This document shows, piece by piece, positions 24,512-37,344 of a DNA stretch of 64,000 nucleotides. Made by a program: the position numbers and the translations under genes. The notes below the pieces were generated by a model that saw nothing but the letters and a program-made list of their open reading frames with translations, ran no database searches and was not told the origin of the DNA. Position 1 is the stretch's first letter. Each line of letters begins with the position of its first letter. Location: the NCBI GenBank assembly GCA_030737835.1, contig CM060850.1, positions 16,701,191-16,765,190 on the forward strand, given 5' to 3'. Origin of the DNA: Acorus gramineus. Taxonomy: Eukaryota; Streptophyta; Magnoliopsida; Acorales; Acoraceae.

Positions 24512-25012
24512 TTATATATCCTTAAAAAACACATTTAGCAAAATATCCCTAATGATTTGTTATTTCCAATAATATTATTCGAAAGAGTTTAAATTGTACA
24601 TGAACATTTTAGAGTTTCAAATGAGATAGTTTTACAATATAGGGTTTGTTGAGGGCTATATATACAAAAAACTCATTTTTAGTTGTAATATATCTCTTTC
24701 ACGTGTGATTTTATAATAAATTCTATAAATGTTTTATTTAATTATTATTGAAATTTTCATTATAACATTTATGTATATATAACATGATATCTTATATTAC
24801 ACATAAATAGATTAAAAAAAATTGAGATTATTGGTTGTGTAGATTTTTTTTATTGACACGCATATCGTGAGTGGAGCAAGACTACTATTTACCTGAACAA
24901 AAGAGGCCTAATTCACACTTTCTTTTCCTTATTTTTCTTGAACAGAAGCTAATATATACACAATTGGAGCTAGAGTCATGAATGAAGCAATTTTTCAATT
25001 CCGAATTGCTCG

Positions 25013-25637
25013 ATGCGTAAATATGTCTACAGAAAAGTTGAATGGCTGGCAGGGAAATGCTGTGCCAATGAAAAGTTTGTGAACGTCGATTTTTGTGTCA
25101 CTGATCGCTTCATGTTGGGATTACGACTGTCGTCAAAGAACTTCATCCAACATGTCGAGAGCAAACAAATTTTTCGGCAGACATCCACTGTCATTCAACC
25201 TTTGGAGGACGTGTTGGATATGCTTGTTCGTGTCGTACATGACGGACACATTTTCAATAGATACGCGAACTGTATATCGGATTTTATTCATAGAAAGGCA
25301 AGCACGCTTGGACCTGAGTATCAGATGCTGAGGGTCACAGTGAAACTTGAAGACTTAGTTATGTCGTTTTGTAAAGATACATTTTTCTTCATTAATTATA
25401 TAACCGTGAACCTTGAGAATGTCGAGTGCAATAGTCCAGCAGACATGTAAGAGATGCGTGATTTGTTTTGAAAAGCTGATGGACCTTGAAAAACACAAGC
25501 GCACGTCTTGTGGACACGTGTTTCATGGAAGCTGTATAGAGAGTTGGTTGAAGCGAAAACCAACATGCCCCATGTGCAAGTTCCATATGCCGCCTCCGGA
25601 AGTCAAATTCACAATCACAAAGAATCAACTATCGTAG
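25013..25637 (+). pseudogene. RING-H2 gene copy A, frameshifted
   Basis: This is a paralogue of the intact gene at 42,814-43,530. Compared with it, one base is missing near 25,034. The ancestral ATG at 25,023 is therefore out of frame, and an upstream ATG at 25,013 happens to read into the N-terminal region. Two bases are missing near 25,447, giving a TAA at 25,448 just before the RING. The RING itself is preserved in another frame (to 25,637): CVIC, then SCGHVFHGSC, then CPMC, keeping all eight zinc ligands. An in-frame 30-base deletion lies near 25,215. As read, it makes a 145-residue protein without RING. It may be a pseudogene or an RNA-edited or mis-assembled locus, and pseudogene is likeliest. 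Confidence 0.8.
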
Positions 25638-26514
25638 GCATGTGTGACAGACTTTCAGAACCTAATGCGTATAACACCTTATGCATGATGGAAACTCAAA
25701 TCAGTGAACTACACTGGGCCTAGCGGGGCAGCTCCTTTTTTTTTTTAACAATGAAAAATCGTTATGATGTGACTTGATTTAGATGAATTTCATGAAAATT
25801 TGATGAATTTTAATAAGTTCAGGGCTAGTTTTAATTGTTAGTTGGGTTTGACATTGGTATTTATGAGAATAGTACCTGGAGGTTCATTTTTAATTTTTAA
25901 TCCTTGTTTGCTTCACCAATGGGGATGAAAGCGTATTAGATAATATTTTAAAGTTGATATTCTCTTATTTATTTGTTTAAGAATTTTTTTATTATGTCTT
26001 TGTCTTATTATAGAATATAGTTGAAGTTCTAATAGTTAGAGCGCCCATTTAAATGAACTACATTAAACCATTCTTTCAATTAATTACAGTCAATGGTAAT
26101 TTATTAAATAATTAATTTCAAATAGTTAAATAATTTTTTTTAATAATAGCCATAGCCCATGATATAGGTACGGCCATGAAAATGACTCATTTTATTCAAT
26201 TTAGTTCTCAAGATGTGTGCTCGATCCAACAAAAAAAAAATGACAAAATCCCACATAGCCCTTAATTTCTATATTTTTGTATTATTGTGTGTTACATATT
26301 TGACATTGATCACTCTATAATAGTGAATAGAGTTGTAAAACAAACTGAATGTATCAGCATTTAATCCCCCTAAATATATCTTAAAATCATATCCTAATTA
26401 AATTAACTTATAACAAACAGCCTGGTCAACTCTCTCTCCTCCCCCATCCATTGCGCTATCGTCGTTAGGTTGTGATGCATATGTGAAACATGGTTTCTCA
26501 CTTTGAAATTCTTA

Positions 26515-26632
26515 AATAGATTTTGATTTATTTATATAAAATTTTATTTAGTGTATTTTATCAAGCATAAATTTTTTTTTACTAAAATTTAATTCAACCC
26601 ACCTTGAATTTATGTCCTGACTCCGATCCCTG
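26515..26632. mobile_element. Truncated hAT-like terminus
   Basis: This is the near reverse complement of 51,799-51,912. Its right end 'tcctgactccgatccctg' is a decayed version of the CAGGGGCGGAGCCAGGA terminus seen at 18,375. Only about 115 bp remains, with no partner end identified. Confidence 0.6.
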
Positions 26633-27289
26633 TTCGTATGTTACATATTTGACATTGACCACTCTAAACCAAAATTGAGATAACCTCAGCTGAACGAGCT
26701 AAAATAATACACACTACGTTAATGTTCTCTTTTTCTCTCTCCCGTTCTCTCTCTTTCTATTCTTCTTTTTTCTTATTTTGCAGATCACTGTGTTACATAT
26801 TGTATTTGAATGATTGAATAATTGATCAGTCTCATATGCCAGGTATTTTTTTGGCATGTTGTCTTGGTCTAAAATGGTGTTTTTTTTTCAAATATTTGGA
26901 CTTATAAGATGTGTTATATATCTTTGATCAATTAGGCCAAGCGAAGTTAATAATTAAAATGCTTCTTTCCATGTAGGGAGAGAGGTATAAATTATCTTTC
27001 TTCATTGGACTTGTCACCGACGTATGAAAATATAACAAACTGCAAATTTTGATGTACATTTAATGAATCAAATAATTGATTTTTTAAAAATGGTTTCTTG
27101 TGCGTTTGATCGATCAGGTTGGGGAAGCTTGTGGCGAGGGCGTTTTTACGATGACTTACTGTTGAAGTGCGGGAACCAGACGAAGACGGGGAGGGGCGAT
27201 ATTCGCGGCATGGCCGTCATCGTGCTCGACACCCTCACCAAGTAAATCCTTCGATCTCTGCTTCTATTTTTGTTGTTTTTAATTTCAGT

Positions 27290-28291
27290 ATTGGATTTTA
27301 TCCCATGATTTGGGTCGAGAAGTGGAAAACTTTGGGCTTTATGGATAGATCTTTGGGTTTCCAAGAAGTTGTCCTTACTGGCTTGAACCCTAATCTGACG
27401 CATCAAAGCATGTCTGGCGGTTATTTTCCCTAACCTTTTTATGTTGGCCTTGGATGAAATTGATATTATTTGTGATGCGTTCACATGTGGAGACATTTCA
27501 ATTATTTGGTCCCCTTGACTTCGACGCAACCTCATCGACTTGGAATTGACGGAGTTGACTTCTTTTCTTGTAATTCTTCTAGAGGTGTACTTAAATTTGG
27601 AGGAAGAAAGAAAACAATGTTAGTTGGAAGTTATCACCTAGATCTTGTTACTCTGTGAAGTCTTTCTATAGACTATAGTTAACTTAATAAATATCCTTCT
27701 CAAGATATCCCCACCATTTGGAATGAATGTTTTACTTGGGTTGTGCATGCCCCGTTGAAGATTCATCTAACCATTGACAAGGTTCTTACCAAAACTAATA
27801 GGATGGAATGGGTCCAAGAAGGGAATGCAATATGTGAAATTTGTGGAACATAGGAGGAAACAAGGGACCACCTTTTCTTTGGTTGCCCTTTTAGTTACCA
27901 GATCTGGGAGAAGTAGGTGTGGCCTTAGGATCAAATTGCTCTTTTAGTGATCTTGAAGGCACGTGGAAATGGTTCTGTAAGAGGTGCAAAAAATGACCGA
28001 CTAAGTAATCTAGCCAAATTCCAATGGCTTGTCCCACACGCGGTTTGTTGGATTATTGGTTAACTCGCAATGAATGCTGATTACAACAAAAAAAGTCTCT
28101 ACTATGAGAACACATGGTTCAAGTGAATCCTTGAAAAGGATTGTCCTTCTATGATTATGGATGGCGCATGGTTCGGGTAGTTCGATTGAAGGTTCCTCTA
28201 CCTTTGTATGGAGATCCCTTGTTTCCTATTATTCTGGGGCTTTCTATGAATAAGAGATCACCTACCTATATTAAAAAAAAAAAAAAAAAAA
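27290..28291 (+). mobile_element. LINE 3' fragment in TFIIE-alpha intron 1
   Basis: A degenerate plus-strand LINE tail. Near 27,450 it reads ALDEIDIICDAFTCGD, matching a frame in the intron-5 LINE, and 27,740-27,920 gives a zf-RVT region (HAPLKIHLTIDKVLTKTNRM; DHLFFGCPF) with stops. It ends in a long poly(A) at about 28,271-28,290. The left edge is approximate. Confidence 0.8.
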
Positions 28292-29227
28292 CAGTGTTTG
28301 ATGATTTGTTTGACACCTTAATTTTGTGTTAACACACTACTCACTTCGAAAGAGGATGTCTTGCAGTGTGTGTGTCCAGGGGTATACCTATTTCAAGAAA
28401 TATGAAAAAAAAGAACAAATGTTCCACGAATTCCTCTTTATTGTAATGGAAATCAGAAGTGCTTAAGATGTTGGAGGGGATGGGCTTTTGCAATCTTTTA
28501 GAAGGATAGACCATCCAGGGAATTGACCTTGTGCCTAAGAACCATAGTATTTTGAAATATCGGGTGACTAGGAGGCTAAGGTTAGAGACTACTACGAGGT
28601 TCTGCAAGGAATGGGTTTTTGGTGCCGAAGTACAGAACTGGACCAGGAGATCATGGTTGCTGAAATTTTAGGCCTTGAACTTGATTAAAGAGAAACAGTT
28701 CTAAGATATGGAGGTGATAAAATAGGGGGAAGTTTTAGTGCGGCCTTCTTTTCATTTGTCCGAGTCCATGTATCTCCCATGGACCCAGCTGGGAAGCATA
28801 TTTGTGGAAATCCTTCTTCAGTGGTATTCTGCTTTTATAGTTTTTATGTATTTTTATTACAAGGTGAAGTGACTACCAGATTTTGTTAAAGGGACAAAAA
28901 TCCCATAGACAAGAGGAAATGAGCTATTTCCTGAAAAGTTATAAAGCATAGAAAAAGAGAAAGAAATGATACATGTTCCTCATAGTTTATTCAACAATAA
29001 AGTTTCCATCCCTATTGAACACACATGAGGTAGCTCCAAAACTCTGACCCATAATTTCCACTTAGACCTGTTTCTGTTAGAAACTTTGTTCAGTCGTACT
29101 CAGCTGCAACTGCCAACATTTCACATGAGGAATTAACTGGCAAACTTCCCTTTAATGCTCCTCCTTTTATAATATATAGTGTCTTAGAAGCTGGCATTTC
29201 TCAGTCTACAAATTTTTTTAATCTCAG
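28292..29227. other. Rest of intron 1, unassigned
   Basis: This is the intron sequence between the LINE poly(A) and exon 2. It includes a moderately GC-balanced stretch (28,440-28,830) that looks like degraded repeat, but I recognise no family. No exon of TFIIE-alpha is expected here, because exons 1 and 2 join in frame. Confidence 0.4.
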
Positions 29228-31099
29228 GCATCAATGGGTTGGAGGGGAGGATTTGGCAAAGGTTTTAAAGTTGCATTCAAACCAACTTTGTCGTACTTTA
29301 TGTCAGTTTGAAGAAGAGAAGCTTGTGAGTAGGGATCATCGCAGAGAGGTATGTGTCATAGTTTTTTTTGAAAGATGGTATGTGTCATAGTTATTTAGTT
29401 TATAGTTTTATTCTTGTTGTTCTGTCTTTTTAATTATAACACTTGTTACAGAGTGCCAAAGGTGTAAAGACATATAATGCTGCAATTGCTGCCGCTGGTG
29501 ATGGTCAACAAGTCATTAACGAAGGCGAATGAAAGACAAAGATGCATACCCGTTCATACTGTTGTTTAGATTATTCACAGGTAGTTCCTATTACTTAATG
29601 TATTATTTTCTTCTTTATTTTTCTTAGAGATCACTCTTTCAATCCCATTTATTTATTTCTATTGTGGTATCTGAGGCTGGTTAGCATTCATGTCTTTGTT
29701 TCCTTTTTCATTGATCAGTGTCTTATTTTTTCTTCTTTCCTCCTTAGGGAAGGTAGGTATGATCATGCTTTATAGATTAAAATGTAATGGTACAGCCAGT
29801 ATGAGGAGGGGGCCAGAGGAGCCCTAACCAACCTCAAAAGGGTACAAGTTTTAGGAAGAATGCAATGGAAGCAAATTCCTAGCTCAAATCACCCCCTGTG
29901 GAGGGATTTTTTATTTTTTATTTCCCAGTCAGATGCACATGATGAAAGTGGGGTTCTCTGATTGTTTGATATTCATAACCCATAAGCTTTCTAATAAAGC
30001 ATACACGTCTCTAAGGGGCCCAGATGGCCAGAGGTTGTCCTCATCACCTGCTCGGATCATCCACACTTAAAAAACCAACCTCTTTCCTAACAATTCACAT
30101 GCCTTTAAACCAAATCGAGCTAAGTACAAGCCCTTCAGAAGATCCTGGTTTTGCACTTCCCCTGTAGCCCTTAAAAATTCCAGTCTTCAAAGGCATTTTC
30201 TTGTTTAATACCATGTTGTCAATTTTCCAGCTATTCCCTTTTCAGATTAGGAAGTTGTGGTAACTGATGAAGCAATCCATCTTTCAGGGGCATTGAATGC
30301 AAATTATTACCACCTAATACATTGCAAAGTTGATCAGTAGAAGTTTTCTACACTAGCATGGAACAAGTGCAGAGCAACTTCAGTTCACAGACTACTTAAG
30401 AAATTGAGGAAGCTAAAAGAGACGTGCAAATAATTTGCTATTGAAAGCTTCTTTTCAAATTCAATTTGGCTTAAGTCTCCATTGGCAAAATGTTTGAGAT
30501 GAGGGACATGGAGATTTAGGAAATTAAGTTTCTCTTTTTAATTAAACAGTCTAAGAGAAATCCTTTTCTTTAATCTTGTACAATAGAAGATCGATTGATC
30601 TTTAGCAAGAAATTATGTTTTAAAAAGGAATTGTAATTCTTTGGCACCTGTTGCATTGAATCTGTTTTTACTACTTTCATTTATATATCATCGAGGGAAA
30701 TTGTTTGAAACTTTGAATATATTTCTAAATTGTTAAAAACATGATCATGACATTAAACTCCTCCTGTGCATTGAATTTTATAATTTTCCTGTAAAGGTAT
30801 CCATTTTGAAGTTCAAATTCACATGACAAAAGTTTCAATTTAACTAAATGAATAATCCCATCCAATACATGACCTTGAGTATGAAATTTACCTCAGTATT
30901 TGTTTTGAAATGTTTCACACCATACAGAATGTGATAAGCAGTTCAGCTTTCAGTTCGTACTCTCCTCTTCTGAATTCTGATGGCCAATTTATAGATGGCA
31001 TCAGTATTTCCTGTCCCATGGCAGTCCTCTTCTGAAAAACATCTTTGATTTGTACTGTGGTTAAATGTTATTTTCTTGTAGCAATTGCCATGCTGGCAA

Positions 31100-31505
31100 T
31101 AAGAAATTATGATCTATTTTAATGTGGTTACTACGAAAAGATAAGAATCTTACAAAAGTTAATGGGAATAAGTTGGATAATGATGATAATATTTTATATG
31201 AGATGTTTGGAATGGAGGATGAATCGATGGTACAACTTTTCTTTGCTTGTCAGACTATTTGATTGGTATTGGCCAAGGTGAGCAATGGATTTTTGAGACA
31301 GTTTTAGAGATGTTAAACCATGTGGGAATGGTTCGGGAAGAAAATAACAAAAGATGATCTTAGAAACAAGCGATATTTCTTGAATTCGTTCCAAATGCAA
31401 TATATTGGAGATATGGGGTATCTGGTTTTATGCATGTCTCTTCAAAGGAACACTGGGCTATTTGAGAATATTTGGGTCATTTCTATGATGTGAGGCTGGA
31501 TGAAG
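31100..31505 (+). mobile_element. LINE zf-RVT fragment in TFIIE-alpha intron 3
   Basis: A plus-strand frame reads DKNLTKVNGNKLDND…ESMVQLFFACQTI, then WEWFGKK. This is the same C-terminal LINE region as at 27,740-28,010. It lies just upstream of exon 4 and is copied at about 52,432-52,837. It is decayed and has no poly(A) that I could define. Confidence 0.65.
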
Positions 31506-32290
31506 ATGCTTTCATTAAAATCCCAAATTTTCATCTCAATCATATTCTGGGTTGTCGGTTTATGTGGTTGTTGTACTGTAAGTTCTGATGAGCTTATTCT
31601 CCAGATACATGATGTTGTGAGATATAGAATGCACCGAATGAAGAAAAAACTAAAGGATGAGTTGGACAACAGGAATACAATTGAGGAATATATATGCTCT
31701 AATTGTGAGCGGAGGTATCAGTTTTACTAAGTCTCTACTTTTATACTGAAATAAAATCTTATACGTAGTTGTGTAATCGCACAAATTGCATGTGTGATTG
31801 CGTTGTCTTTAAGTACGCCCCTCTTAAATGGATTGTAATGTAAAAGATCCAGTTAAGTCCATCTGATTTGTACGCCCCCAAGTAGTAATTAATACATAGT
31901 GAATAATGGATTAAAGAATTTTTTTTTGTTGATGATTTACCGAACAAGTTAATCACTTGATGAAATGGCAAATCTTATAAATGGTTTATGATGAATGGAT
32001 AAAAAGTGAAACACCAAATTCAATTTATTTGACAAGTAGAATCATGGATCTCTATTTATAGGGTTTTGAAACCCTAAAATGCCAACAACCCAATAAAATT
32101 CTACGCAACAACTAAATCTGAACAGAACTAGAAAAAATACCTATCGACATTCCAATAGCAACCCAATTAAGCTATAAAGATCAGATTCTTTTTCCCTGAT
32201 ATAAATTAACCACTTCTTAAAAAATATATCAAAACCCAAAATCAGGTCTTAAAATTTAAAAGGTCAGTCTCGAGTAATGAAAAATATTAA

Positions 32291-32311
32291 GAGAGAGAGA
32301 GAGAGAGAGAG
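32291..32311. repeat. (GA)n microsatellite in intron 4
   Basis: A run of about ten GA units. The duplicate copy at about 53,622-53,640 is slightly shorter. Confidence 0.9.
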
Positions 32312-32624
32312 CTCTAAATCTCTGAAAACCAGTTGAGATCAAATACGAGGAGGGGGTGGAAGAACCTTGCCGATGACTTTTGCATGGTCACATGGTCACC
32401 TTTTGAAAGAGAGAGGGGGAAAGACAGTTGAAAGAGAGGGGAATACAAAGAAAAATTAATTAGGGGTTAGATATGTGGGCTTCTAAATTAGATGTTTACA
32501 ACATGAGGGGCGTACACATAAAAGGGGACATTTACAGATTTGAGGGGCGCAAATAGTGGCACCCATAATAAATAGGTTGAATTGGGATGTGAGGGGCGTC
32601 GGACCAGAGATATTCTCTGTCTTT

Positions 32625-32925
32625 GGGCTTGTTTGACAATGGGTTAAGGTTTTTGAGGATAAGTTGTCTTGATTTTAGGGGATAAAAAGTCTGTCAATTT
32701 TGTCTATATTTACATTTGTAAAAATTGAGATAAAAAGTGGGGATAAATGTTAACCTAGCCTTTAGATGAAACAAAATATCCCCATTTTCATTTCAAAATC
32801 GGGACAACTGTCTCTTCTTTAATCTGATTATTTTTTATACCAAACGGGATAAGTTACCCTCGTCCTCACTTATTCCCACAATTTTCTATTCTCACTACTT
32901 ATCTTTTGCCAAACCAGCTCTTTAC
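32625..32925. mobile_element. Candidate MITE in TFIIE-alpha intron 4
   Basis: The ends 'gggcttgtttgacaa' and the reverse complement of 'ttgccaaaccagctc' (GAGCTGGTTTGGCAA) form an inverted pair like the 'GGGCTTGTTTGGCAAA' MITEs common in plants. The interior includes paired 'ggataagttg' and 'gggataagtta' stretches. Flanking TTT on each side could be a 3-bp duplication. The copy lies at about 53,955-54,255. Confidence 0.5.
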
Positions 32926-33564
32926 TATCATCACACCCCCCCTCCCCACCCCCACAAATAAAAAACAAGTTTGTTAGTGTTTTTCCCACTTGCTTTTATA
33001 CCCTTATTTTCAATCCCGTTGTTCCGATCACTGGTGTCTCTAACCACATCTTCGAACATTAGAGCATGGCATGTGACCTAAATGTTGTATCACTGTTGCT
33101 AATTTATCCTCAAAGTGTACATCGAACCTGATCCTTCTCAGTGGGGATTTTATGCTCACTGTACCTCAACAATGGATTTTTTTACTTCTTTTTGGCTGTT
33201 TTGTTTTTAAACTTTGGTTTAAGGGCAAAGAATGACCCATCAAAAGACGTAACAAATTTGTAAATTTTGTTGTTTTAGTGAAAAGTGGGTGGGCATATGT
33301 GGCCACTGCAGACCTCTTTTGTTTCCTGTCTCTAACTTTTTTTTTATTTTAAATTCAGGTATTCCACTTTTGATGCTTTGCGACTAATAAGCATGAAAGA
33401 TGATAGTTTTCACTGTGAAAAATGTGATGGAAAACTTGTAGCTGAGAGTGACATGCTTGCTGCTGAAGAAATGGGTGATGCAGATAATAATGCTAGGAGG
33501 CGACGCCGTGAGAAGTTAAAGGACATGCTTCTAAAGATTGAGGTGTGTATTCCAATCTTTTCTC

Positions 33565-34830
33565 TTTTTTTTGAAATAATATAGGAGAGTCTTATTGAAA
33601 AGAAACCCTCGAATAGAAGGAGACGAGGGATCTCCTTACATTAATAAAAGAGAAAAGGAGAAGAAATGATACAAAATGAAAGGAAAGTACAAAAAGAATT
33701 AAAAAAAAAATCCGCTGAACTCCTCCCGAACCAATTATCCCACATGATCGAAACAATTGTTCTTTTTCCAAAATATTGTGACCCAATCGCGAAAAAGAGA
33801 AGAAATTAACACCCATGTATTTTCAAAATACATTCTATCATGTTGGAAAAGGCATTCATTTCGTGTGATCCAAATACTCCAACAAACCGCATGAGGAATC
33901 AATCGTTGAAACTTGGCTAAGTTGCTTCGATCACCTCGCTTTCGTCTTGTTTGAAAACACCAAGATCAATGAAAGGAAAAATGAGAGCCAAGAGCCTCAC
34001 CTACCTTCTACCAAATCTTCACACTAAATGAACATTTTAAAAAAGGTGCTCTCTTGTTTCATCCTCCGAACCACAAAATTCACAACTTATATTTCCATTT
34101 TGCTCGGTTAACCTTTGTGAGGATTTTGTCAAGGAAGACAAGCCACATAAAACACTGAATCGTCAAAGGGAAAAGAGGACCCCATATGAGGCGCTCGAAA
34201 TGTGCGGATAATAGGTCCGGGTTGGAAACTTTATTGAGCCTTGTATAAAAGGAACGCACCGAAAAACCGGATTGAGGATCCAACTTCCAAATCACTGTAT
34301 CCTCTTCCTCCAAATTCAAATTCACCTCTTAAAGAGCCGCAAGAAGAAAGACAAATTCCTCTGCCTCAACATCATTAAGGCCTCATCTTAGGCGTGGAAC
34401 CCAAATAATAGGGTCCTCCCCACACATGAAGGAATCACAAATAAGATCCTCCTCATTGAGGGCAATCCGAAAGAGATTTGAGAAAAGAGAAGCCACGGAT
34501 GTTCCTCGCAGCCAATTGTCCTTCCAAAACTGGGTTTCCACCCCATTTCTGGGTGAGAAATGAATATCATCCTTAATCTCTTCGACTATGTCAATAATGT
34601 CCTTCCACATTTTTGAGAGAACAACTCTCAGACGTGGGGATAAGGAGAGCCTTGTGCTACCCAAGTATTATTTTTCATGAATTACTCTAGACCACAAAGA
34701 GTCCGGAGAGGCGATCATCCTCTATAACCATTTGCCCAATAGAGCCTTAATTCATTTTCCGAAGATCAAGAACTCCCATTCCACCATCTTTTTTGGACCA
34801 ACAAATAAGGTCCCATTTTGCAAGATGTGG
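33565..34830 (-). mobile_element. LINE 3' fragment in TFIIE-alpha intron 5
   Basis: A minus-strand LINE tail with its poly(A) seen as a T run at 33,565-33,572. Frames give WDLICWSKKDGG (near 34,800), FWKDNWLRGTSVASLFSNLF (34,500) and the zf-RVT region (FSVRSFYTRL; PLTIQCFMWLVFLDKILTKV) at 34,325-34,080. It is broken between 34,664 and 34,800 and 5'-truncated. Same family as the intron-1 and intron-3 fragments. Copied at about 54,904-56,167. Confidence 0.85.
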
Positions 34831-36194
34831 CCTATTGCTCCCTACTTTGGCACCATTCCCTACTTTGACAGTCATTCCAAAGTATTCTAATCTTGTCAAC
34901 ATCTAATTTCAAAAATAATTCTCAACGATTCTCATCTAATTTTCAAAGACATGACAATGCCCATGTTAGAAAAACACTGTTTGTGTCCCTGTTACAGTAT
35001 TTGATGGTGCTATATTTGACTTTTTGAGAACGTAAACCATCCACATCTCATCTTGAATCAAATTCAATTCGAGAAGCATTCTTCAAAACATACACAGGAA
35101 TCGGCTTATAGCCATTAAATACTAGCCGAGACCCCTTAACCTATATCTTGTCTGTGCGCGACACTTTTCTTTGTCTTTCATTCTTATGAAAGGTAGCATC
35201 TACACCCATAGAAATGCTTTGGTCCAACCCATGATCTCCCTAACACATAGGCTCATTCATTCTTGTTGTAACTTGTAACCCAATTCAGTTCGAGGCGCTT
35301 GTTTTTGGGTGTGCGAAGTTATTGGGGGAGTTCTATTTTCTTGTTAATTATCTTTTCCAATTTCTTTCTTGGCGCCATGTCTCCATCTTGTTCGAGAAGT
35401 AACATTTCTTAATTTGATCCTATATTCAAGGGAAAAAAGCTTAATTCATTTCCAATAATAACATCCTTCCACATTGGATCTGTCCTCATATTTGAATTGG
35501 CACATCTGGGTTCTTACACACTGGGTGTGCCCTATGAATATTATACTATGTTGAACTGCCTCGTCTAATTCTTGTGGAGACTTAATGGAGAAGGATAAAA
35601 AAAGCTTTTACAATAAGGGTAATGATTGAGTTGCAGTTTCATGATTTAGAGCAAATTTGCTCATTCTATGAACGTTTGAAAATCATATTGGCTCATGAAT
35701 TGTGGAACTAAGCATGAGTTGCAAAAGCTTGGATCAAAGCGTTTTAGATGCTCCATGACATAACACATAAGATTATTCATTTTCTTTTTTTGATGTTGAG
35801 TAAACATAGAGAAATTAAAAAGTCATCAATTCTTCTCCTTTGTTTGGGTGCTTTTATGAATAACATCTTTCTCCAAATAAAGAAAAAAAATCAACAATTC
35901 TTAATTTTTTTTGGTAATAGTTTTTTGTTAGATAAACGTTGAGTCTCGGATCCATTATCTCGTGGTTGCCAAAAAAAATAAAATTTCTCTTGTCAACCAT
36001 TGAGATACGGGTCCAAGTCCCATTATGTTTTAAGTATTCTTTTAACAATCAGACAATCAAATTTTCTAGTATTCTTGCATTTTTTTTAAATTTTTTTTTT
36101 TTTTGGTTTGAACACTGTGACAGAAGGATATGGATGATGGAATAAATCCATCCCACTTGGTCCCACACTGTTTAAATTATGGAATGATTTGCAG
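34831..36194. other. Remainder of intron 5, unassigned
   Basis: No gene or clear element was recognised. The stretch 35,040-35,250 is less AT-rich and looks like decayed repeat. Short ORFs at 35,748-36,145 consist of AT-rich low-complexity sequence and are not credible. Confidence 0.4.
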
Positions 36195-36896
36195 GTTCAG
36201 CTGAAACCTTTGATGGATCAACTCGCTAGAGTAAAAGATTTACCTGCTCCTGAATTCGGAGGTCTCCAAGCATGGGAAGCTGCAAATGCAAAAGCTGGTC
36301 GTGCTTCTAACGGTGATTCTGATGTTGGTGATTCCTCCAAAACTTCTCAAGGACAATGGTATGGAGGGACGCCAATGCCATTTCTTGGTGAGACAAAGGT
36401 ACATTTTTTGTTAGCTGGTTTTAGTATTTTAATTGTTCATAGTAATTCCAGGTCATGTGCGGGGGCCTCCTCTGTGAGCTATACAGACTACCATTTTATT
36501 TTTGTTTTGGTGTTCTATCGGGCTCCCAATGTGGCTTTTATGTGTGCATTGGACATCCGCCTTACCTTTAATCTAAGGTAGATGCCTACCACCTATCTCT
36601 TCAACCCCCACACCACCCCCCACCCAAAAAAAAAAAAGGGTCTGCTTGTCCTCTGATTTTGGTATCATGATGATTATGTTTGCTTGTGAAATCTTCCATT
36701 GTTTTTTTTGTAGTTTATTTTATATTTATGTATTGCAACTCATATAATATTTGAAATTAACAGCAGATGCTATTTAGTTTGCAGTTTGCTCATATTGATC
36801 ATATGACATTGAATTGTGGCAGGTTGAAGTTGCTTTATCAGGTGTTGAAGTTAAAGATGAGGATTCAAAACCTTCTGCTGCCACTACATCCCTGAA

Positions 36897-37344
36897 GGCT
36901 TTTTTTTTTTTTTGATTGGTAATCAATTTTGTATTGCTATATAAAAACTTTACAAAAAGTGTCAAAAAGAGAGACATAAATTAGGATTTGAGGGGTAGAA
37001 TTAGATAATAACCAAGGAGGGAAGGGCGATCCAGGTCAACCTGCATCCCTTAGCTATTATCTAATCTGCCCTTTAAATCCACCTTCTAGCTAAGCTCAAA
37101 AGAGAAACATTATGGTCGAATGCGACTAAAAGGGATCCCTGATTTATCTGCATCCAGAGCAGTCCTTAAGCCGGGTCAAATATCAGACTCATTAATAGAG
37201 GTTCCCCCCGGGCAGATTGGAAGGAAGCTAATATATCTGCTGGGGAGTTCCCCACTATGTGAACGTGGGATGCTACCCACTCTTCACAGAGAGGGGTTGC
37301 TAATATATCTGCTGGGGAGTTCCCCTCTCTGTGAACGTGGGTTG
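36897..37344 (-). mobile_element. Retroposon inserted in TFIIE-alpha exon 7
   Basis: A 448-bp insertion is bracketed by the 13-bp duplication CTACATCCCTGAA (36,884-36,896 and 37,345-37,357). It opens with a T run (about 36,900-36,914), i.e. a poly(A) tail on the minus strand, as expected of a LINE or SINE. It contains a tandem repeat of about 70 bp ('gctaatatatctgctgggga' twice, at 37,228 and 37,300). The same insertion with the same duplication is at 58,247-58,692, so it predates the 12-kb duplication. The interior does not code. Confidence 0.88.

Larger units (their letters stand above)
20105..25012. repeat. Repeat unit A (diverged copy of unit B)
   Basis: This AT-rich segment aligns in order, with many indels, to 39,325-42,813. 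Landmarks: 'atagtaataacacaacatag' at 20,110 and 39,330, 'ccttgtgttag.agcctag.ttacgtgatgc' at 20,943 and 39,820, 'ggatctacagagtcg' at 21,293 and 40,195, 'tttgcctgtgggt' at 22,145 and 41,267, and 'aagaggcctaattcacac' at 24,902 and 42,695. Both lead into a RING-H2 gene, so they share a gene-containing duplication that is older than the B/C duplication. Stretches about 22,700-22,990 and 23,290-24,870 are extra in A. I see no protein gene before 25,013. Confidence 0.8.

Noticed and set aside
31500-31730. 76-residue ORF (also 52,832-53,062) as a separate small gene
   Set aside because: Its C-terminal part is TFIIE-alpha exon 4 and its N-terminal part reads through intron sequence without a splice site.
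32060-32080. 'aaaccctaaa' as interstitial telomere repeat (also near 53,400)
   Set aside because: It is a single unit only. The second occurrence is explained by the 12-kb duplication.
33378-33584. 68-residue ORF as a gene
   Set aside because: It is TFIIE-alpha exon 5 (33,359-33,542) running into its intron.
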